Positions 59,169 through 64,000 of a stretch of DNA of 64,000 nt are shown in pieces. Each line of letters starts with the position of its first letter. Position 1 is the first letter of the stretch. The translations under genes were made by a program, and so were the position numbers. This stretch comes from Rapana venosa (Eukaryota > Mollusca > Gastropoda > Neogastropoda > Muricidae). The notes beneath the pieces were generated by a model. The model saw only the letters and a list, made by a program, of their open reading frames with translations. It searched no databases and had not been told where the DNA came from. The stretch covers positions 10,383,798 through 10,447,797 of the forward strand of contig CM054158.1 of the NCBI GenBank assembly GCA_028751875.1. Direction: 5' to 3'.

Positions 59169-59520
59169 TGAGAGAGAGGGGAGGCAGCTGAAGTCAATAC
59201 AATCCCACTATGGAAACAGACAGACAGACTCTCCCCAAAAAAACAACAACCAATCTCTCCCTTGTTTACTCGTCATGCGCACACCTGAAATGTTGGTGAT
59301 CGTCTTGTACTGTGATTATTGTCCCCCTTGCTAAAAGGCTTGCCGATGCTATAGCCCAATAAAATATTTCCTCTTCTCTCTCCCCTCTCTCTCTCTCTCT
59401 CTCCCCTCTCTCTCTCTCTCCCATCCACTCTCTCTCCCCTTTCCCCTCCTCTCTCTCCCCCTCTCTCCTTTCTTCTCTCTCTCTCTCTCTTCTCTTCCTC
59501 TTCTCTAATTTAAACGCCTT
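58801..59520. repeat. GACA, CA, GA and CT microsatellites with unique spacers
   Basis: GACA at 58865-58910, CA at 59000-59045, (GA)n at 59133-59178, CT-rich DNA at 59368-59505. The spacer 59200-59365 is ordinary sequence without a gene. Confidence 0.88.
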
Positions 59521-60029
59521 TTCACTCATAATGATATTAGACCAAAAAAATCTGGTGTGTGTTGTTGTTGTCTTCGATTTTACTCTGTTCACTCTCAGTG
59601 ATATTAGACGAGATAAAAAAATATGAGGGGTGTGTGAGAATAGAGGTGGTGGTGGAGGTCCAACTGAAAAATGCCCAGGGGGGGGGGGGTGCGGGAGGGG
59701 GGGGGGAGTTAGTCTGATCCTGAAAAGAAACCGTGCACAGAAAAATATACCAACACCCCCAAAAAACACAACAACAAAACAAAATTTGAAAAAAGTCATT
59801 AACCTTAATAAAACTATAATAAATGTCCTATAGGACTATGCCAGAGACCTTTTGCAACATCAAATGCCAAATTCAAATTATTGAATATGCTTCTCAGTGA
59901 GTTTTCAGAAAAGGGCTAAAAAAGCTTTTGTATTCTTACATTCAAATATCATATGCGTATTAGAGATATTCACACCACATAAGCATTTACTGTTTCTACT
60001 GAATTTGGCTTTGAATTGTTGTTGAATTT
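59521..60029. other. Unassigned DNA with poly-G run
   Basis: G runs at 59670-59706, otherwise AT-rich. No gene recognised. Confidence 0.45.
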
Positions 60030-60152
60030 GGTGTGTGTGTTTGTTTTGTGCGCGCGTGCGTGCTTGTGTGTGTTGGGGGTTTTGGTGTGTGTGTGCGCGC
60101 ATTCGTGCGTGCGTGTGTGTGTGTGTGTGTGTGCGTGCCTGTGTGTGTGAGT
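60030..60152. repeat. GT/GC-rich microsatellite
   Basis: TGTGTG with GCGC interruptions. His/Thr-rich minus-strand frames are artefacts. Confidence 0.93.
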
Positions 60153-61384
60153 GAACTTCATTGGGTGACATGGCCTAGAGCCTATATGAAGTCAGGCCAA
60201 TGATGTCACATCCTCCACACATCCACTGACACCTGTGCAGCAAGAGGTGATGTGGAGTTCTGTTAGTTTAGGAACAGAGAGAGCGAGAGGTGAGGATTGC
60301 AACAACAACAACAACAACAACACAAAATAGAAATATTATGTGAAGAGTTAAACATGTCTATTCGAATAGTGACATTGTCCATTTTGACATTAAAATGTTG
60401 TCTGCATACACTATCGACTGATTTTAACAACAGTCTTCATTAAAGACATAAAACCCAAACAAAACTTGCACAATCGTTATCATCATTGTACACCTCAACT
60501 TCAGGGAGTACAGAGTCGATCTGGGAATGTACATTCCGATCACAAGGGAGCGTGCTTGAAATGAGGTTAGCATCACATTACGATTTTAGGTAGTTCATTT
60601 TTGATGCAAAGATAATAGCGTGTCATATTGGCAGACCAAAAGTAATCAGAATCTCCCTGTCTTAAAAGCCTCATCTCTAATGTCGGTATGTGTCATGAAC
60701 CAAAAATCTATTTTATTATTGAAATAATTTTTTTTAATGCATTAAACAGAGTCGGACAGGAGCGCTCTTTATCGAACCATATAGCAGTTGTCCCCCAAAG
60801 CTTCCAGCACAGAACTTTAGGTTGCCAGTCTGAAAAAGTTATGAGCTCATCAACATTCCCGTTTTTGTCGGATATGCCATGCGCAGCGAAAAACCCAAAC
60901 CAAAACTTCCCTCGAAACACTGACAGCTTGTTCATATGGAAAGGACAAGAAAAAAAAAAGCTTCAAAGCCCCAAAAAGGGTTTGATCGAACCCTTACCCT
61001 TGCCCCCCCCAAAAAACCAGAAATTTTAGGGGGTTTTTCCGGGAAAACTTTTTTTCTCATCTTTTTTTTCCCAAATTTTTCCGGATTCCAGGGGCCGGGA
61101 CCCCCAAAAATTTTCCCCGCCCCCCCTTTTTTATATTGGGGCAAAAAAAACAAAATGCTTCCCAAGGCCTTTTCCAGTGGGGTTTTTCCCCTTTCCCCTC
61201 CCCGGAGGGGCCCCCCAAACGGAACCAAAAAAAGGGAAAAGAACCCCAAGGGGGAAAAACCCAAAACTACGGAAAAAAATTTGGGGGACTATGTCCCCCA
61301 CAAACGGCCCCCAAACCATCACTTTTCCCCTGGTCCCCAAAAAACTGCCCCCCGTTTAAAAACGAACACGGCAAGTGATGGAAA
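60153..61384. other. Unassigned DNA; (CAA)n at 60298-60323; distorted after 60940
   Basis: 60330-60930 has normal composition but no recognisable gene. A 75-codon minus-strand frame at 60708-60935 is unassigned. 60940-61370 is full of base runs and looks like poor consensus. Confidence 0.4.
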
Positions 61385-61816
61385 AGGCAACAGCAGCCCC
61401 ACGTCATTGGTCTGTCTTTGTAGAGCTGTTGAAGGAAAGAGAGGGAGAGGGGAGAAAGAGAGAGAGAGAGAGAGAGATAGGGAGAGAGAGAGAGGGGGCG
61501 GAGAAAAGAGAGAGAGGGGAGAGGGAGAGAGAGGGGGAGAGAGAGAAGACAGAGACAGAGAAAGAGAAGAAGAGTGAGAAAGAGAGGGAGGGAGAGAAGA
61601 GAGGGGAGAGAGGGAGAGAGAGAGAGGCAGAGAAAGAGAGAGAGAAAAGAGGAGGAGAAGAAAAGAGAGGGAGAAAAGAGAGGGGAGAAAGAGAGAGAGA
61701 CCAGAGAAGGAGAGAGAGGGAGGGGAGAGAGAAGAGAGAGAGAGAGGGGAGAAGGGGAGAGAGAGAAAACCCCGAAATTTTTTAAATTCAGTAAAGGCTT
61801 ATGGCCATTAAGAGAG

Positions 61817-61873
<57 letters not shown>

Positions 61874-62234
61874 AGAGATGAGAAGCAAGATAAAGACACA
61901 AAAAGCCCCAGTAACACTGACAACAGTGCACCATGGACGTGGACCTCTTTTGAAGGCGCCCAAAGCGAGGTCTCTGCACACAGAATCCCTGTCCACTGTG
62001 TAACGTTTTGGCACACAACCCTTAGCTTCGAATGAGTTTGGTAACCAGCTCTTGGTAACAAATCAACCAACGACCATCTTTCTGCCTCACATAACAGGGC
62101 AACAAAATATCCACCCAGATTTTTAATAGCTTGTGAGATCAAAACAGACAGGAGATAACCGAGAACTATAAAGTGTAAGACTTCTGAACATATCTTAACT
62201 ATAAACTATAGAAAAAAAATCCGTAGAAGAAAAA
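61385..62234 (+). repeat. 5' flank of receptor E, inverted copy of 11703-12360
   Basis: It contains the GA tract and a unique stretch of about 300 bases before the start codon, shared with receptor B upstream DNA. No TATA box or transcription start can be placed confidently. Confidence 0.75.
61430..61895. repeat. GA microsatellite with short unique insert
   Basis: (GA)n/(GGGA)n interrupted at 61770-61810 by 'ggcttatggccatta'-type sequence. The Arg/Glu-rich and Ser/Leu-rich frames are not genes. Confidence 0.93.
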
Positions 62235-63429
62235 ATGGTGTTATCAACGTGGCCTTTGGAGAGCTTCACACTTCTTGCCAACACCTCTGTGGGTATCAAT
62301 GTGTCAGTGACCAGCAACACCCGTGCTGACGTCATCAACGTGGCAGTGACCAGCAACAGCAGTGCTGTGGTGGTGCCAGAAGGATGCCCTCCCTGAAAAG
62401 GGTGTCCCATTTTCGTCCCATGGGACAACCAGGACAACCTGGTCCCCAAAGAAGGGACGTGCTCCTCAACGTGGTGCTGACCGGCCTCTTCCTGCCCCTG
62501 CTGTTCCTGGTCTCCTTGTCTACCAACATCCTCAACATGCTGGTCTTCTACAGGCATGGACTGAGGGAGAGAATCAACGTGTGTCTCTTCACCTTGGCAC
62601 TGCTGGACATGCTGTACGTGTCAGCGGCTTATGGTTACAGCAGTGATGTCCTGTACATGTACGTCACAGGACAGGGCGATGGAATAGGTCCAGTCAGTGT
62701 CTTCTTCATCAAACACTATTTGGTTGGCTTGACAGGTCTGTTGATGTCATCCCAGATAGTGTACAGCATCATAGCAGTGGAGAGGTGTCTGTGCATTGTA
62801 CGACCCTTCCTTGTGAAAACATTGTTGTCCACAAAGAAAACAGTGGTGATATTATGGTTTTTAGCGATCACAGTTTTAGGACTAGTCATATTTTCTTCAG
62901 GGATGCGCTATGACGTCATCTGTGTTTTCGATCCGTCAAACAACAGAATGCAGTACCAACTGTACAGCAGTGAGTTCTACCTGCAGAACCAAGAGGTGAT
63001 CCACGTGTTCAGCGGCATCATCTTCGGCTTTTCCTTGCCCATCCTCTGTGCAGTCACTGTCACCATCTGCACTGTGGTCACAGTGGTCAAGATGAAGAAG
63101 TTGTCCCGCTGGAGAGAGAAAGTGTCGTCTGTTTCTGATTCCCTCACCCTCCAAAGACCTGGCAGTAACTCGTATGATTGTTGGCACTTCCATTCTGTAT
63201 CTCATATGCATTGTGCCAGCTATGGGCGGTTCGGGTTTTTTGGTGATTCTTTTCCTGAAGTGAAAATTGGGGACGCTATTTAAAATTTGTATTCTGTTTT
63301 CATAAGATTTTAAACCTTTTTTTGGGTTCAGTGGTCAACTGCAACCTGTAATTTCTTTGTAAAATTTTCTTTTGTGGAACCAAATTTCGAGAAACGGTAG
63401 GTGAACTTTTCAGGCAATGTGCTTGTTGA
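62235..63429 (+). CDS. Receptor E: rhodopsin-type GPCR, candidate chemosensory receptor, most complete copy
   Basis: Start ATG at 62235. The extracellular N-terminus has four sequons (Asn-Thr-Ser, Asn-Val-Ser, Asn-Ser-Ser and Asn-Asn-Arg is absent, so three to count safely) and two 13-residue modules (SVTSNTRADVINV and AVTSNSSAVVV). TM1 is LFLPLLFLVSLSTNILNMLV. A TM3 end with IIAVERCLC takes the DRY place. TM4 is near 62845-62900, loop 2 near 62915-63000, TM5 LPILCAVTVTICTVVTVV, and a basic loop KLSRWREK. TM6-TM7 and helix 8 match copy A to the TGA at 63427. Frame breaks, all consistent with base-run errors: extra bases near 62392, 62401 and 62412, a lost T near 62454, an extra C near 63148, and extra A/T at 63285-63370. 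I see no Cys at the usual start of TM3, although loop 2 has one. It is probably a single coding exon. Confidence 0.78.
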
Positions 63430-64000
63430 CATAAGAGGGTGTAACTGACAGCTGCGCAAATGAAAATGCCAGAAAAAAACCCGCCCTGCGTGAAGCGATG
63501 AAAAAATAAGCAAAATATTTCATGACTGTTTCAAACAATCTAATCTAAAACTGAGTTTATATACCGTGTAGGATTCTACCCTAAAACAGTATAAGTAGAA
63601 ACAAGAAGGAAAACAAAACTTGAATCAGAATGTTACAAAACAATGTCAGTATTGGGTACACTTTGGCATGAAAACATAGACTAGAGACCACAACGCGCAT
63701 GTCATATTCCAGTGGAAAGCCCGTCTGCAGTCCACACACGCAGCCTACTTCACTGCAGCTGTGGACCAGGAACTGTCCAGCCAGTCCCCTTGCCCAAAGC
63801 TGCCAGTTATGAAAGAATCCAGCTGGCAGCAACGGGAAAATATTGCTTACATCCTAAATCCCATTGATCTGAAATCCCATTGATCTGAAATCCCATTGAT
63901 CTTAAATCCCATTGATCTGAAATCCCATTGCTCTTAAATCCCATTTGTCAGCCTCATGCCGCAGGACAGGTGATGGTCTTGACGCTCACAGAGTGTCCAG
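62930..64000 (+). repeat. Right arm of long inverted repeat (receptor E 3' part and flank)
   Basis: Reverse complement of 4935-6000, running off the window end. Differences are mostly extra A/T bases at 63285-63370 and small indels near 63950-63995. Confidence 0.9.
63850..63955. repeat. 17-bp tandem repeat in receptor E 3' flank
   Basis: About six units of 'ctgaaatcccattgatc', the inverted counterpart of 4978-5086. Confidence 0.9.

Noticed and set aside
61267..62142. 291-codon Ser/Leu-rich minus-strand ORF
   Set aside because: It runs through the GA/CT microsatellite upstream of receptor E. The non-repetitive ends are flank sequence shared with receptor B.

Overview
The window looks like animal nuclear DNA, most likely from a gastropod or another mollusc. 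The evidence is the receptor family present, the dense mixture of RTE-like, L2-like and other non-LTR retrotransposons, the many micro- and minisatellites, and the absence of bacterial gene organisation. No complete, undamaged host gene is visible. What can be read is a cluster of five related copies of one rhodopsin-type seven-transmembrane receptor, of the kind expanded in gastropods as candidate chemosensory receptors. These are embedded in broken retrotransposons and simple repeats.

Layout. 1-2.83 kb: a nearly full-length, frame-broken RTE-like LINE (+) ending in a telomere-like GGTTAGGG tail. 2.9-4.9 kb: microsatellites and unassigned DNA. 4.9-6.0 kb: the 3' half of receptor copy A (-) and its downstream flank, stopped by a 500-N gap (6001-6500). 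6.5-9.2 kb: L2/CR1-like LINE pieces (-) in the order reverse transcriptase then endonuclease. 9.6-10.3 kb: a 60-bp minisatellite. 10.5-11.7 kb: receptor copy B (-). 12.5-13.1 kb: a LINE endonuclease fragment.

13.144-29.53 kb and 29.533-45.87 kb are two head-to-tail copies of a 16,389-bp unit, indistinguishable over the first 12.6 kb by my reading. Each holds a 35-bp minisatellite, a tRNA-derived SINE, a 19-20-bp minisatellite, unidentified coding-like patches, a full-length minus-strand RTE-like LINE, a TAG/GTA microsatellite, a LINE 3' fragment and a receptor copy (C and D). The first receptor (C) is cut off at the junction. The second (D) continues to its stop codon at 46.30 kb.

46.3-61.4 kb is dominated by homopolymer-distorted, low-complexity sequence. 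It contains a LINE endonuclease (50.6-52.0 kb) and a LINE reverse transcriptase (56.3-57.7 kb). The latter is interrupted by a 182-bp insertion with an 11-bp target-site duplication. 61.4-64 kb holds receptor copy E (+). Its 5' flank matches copy B and its 3' flank matches copy A, both in inverted orientation.

The receptor copies would each act alone as G-protein-coupled membrane receptors. There is no operon or pathway logic here. Most frame breaks lie in homopolymers and differ between otherwise matching copies, so much of the apparent pseudogenisation, and possibly the 16.4-kb duplication itself, may be assembly or consensus error. I found no CRISPR array, rRNA or stand-alone tRNA gene. 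The best candidates for something undescribed are the unassigned coding-like block at 17.6-20.5 kb (repeated at 34.0-36.9 kb) and the variable N-terminal repeat of the receptors.
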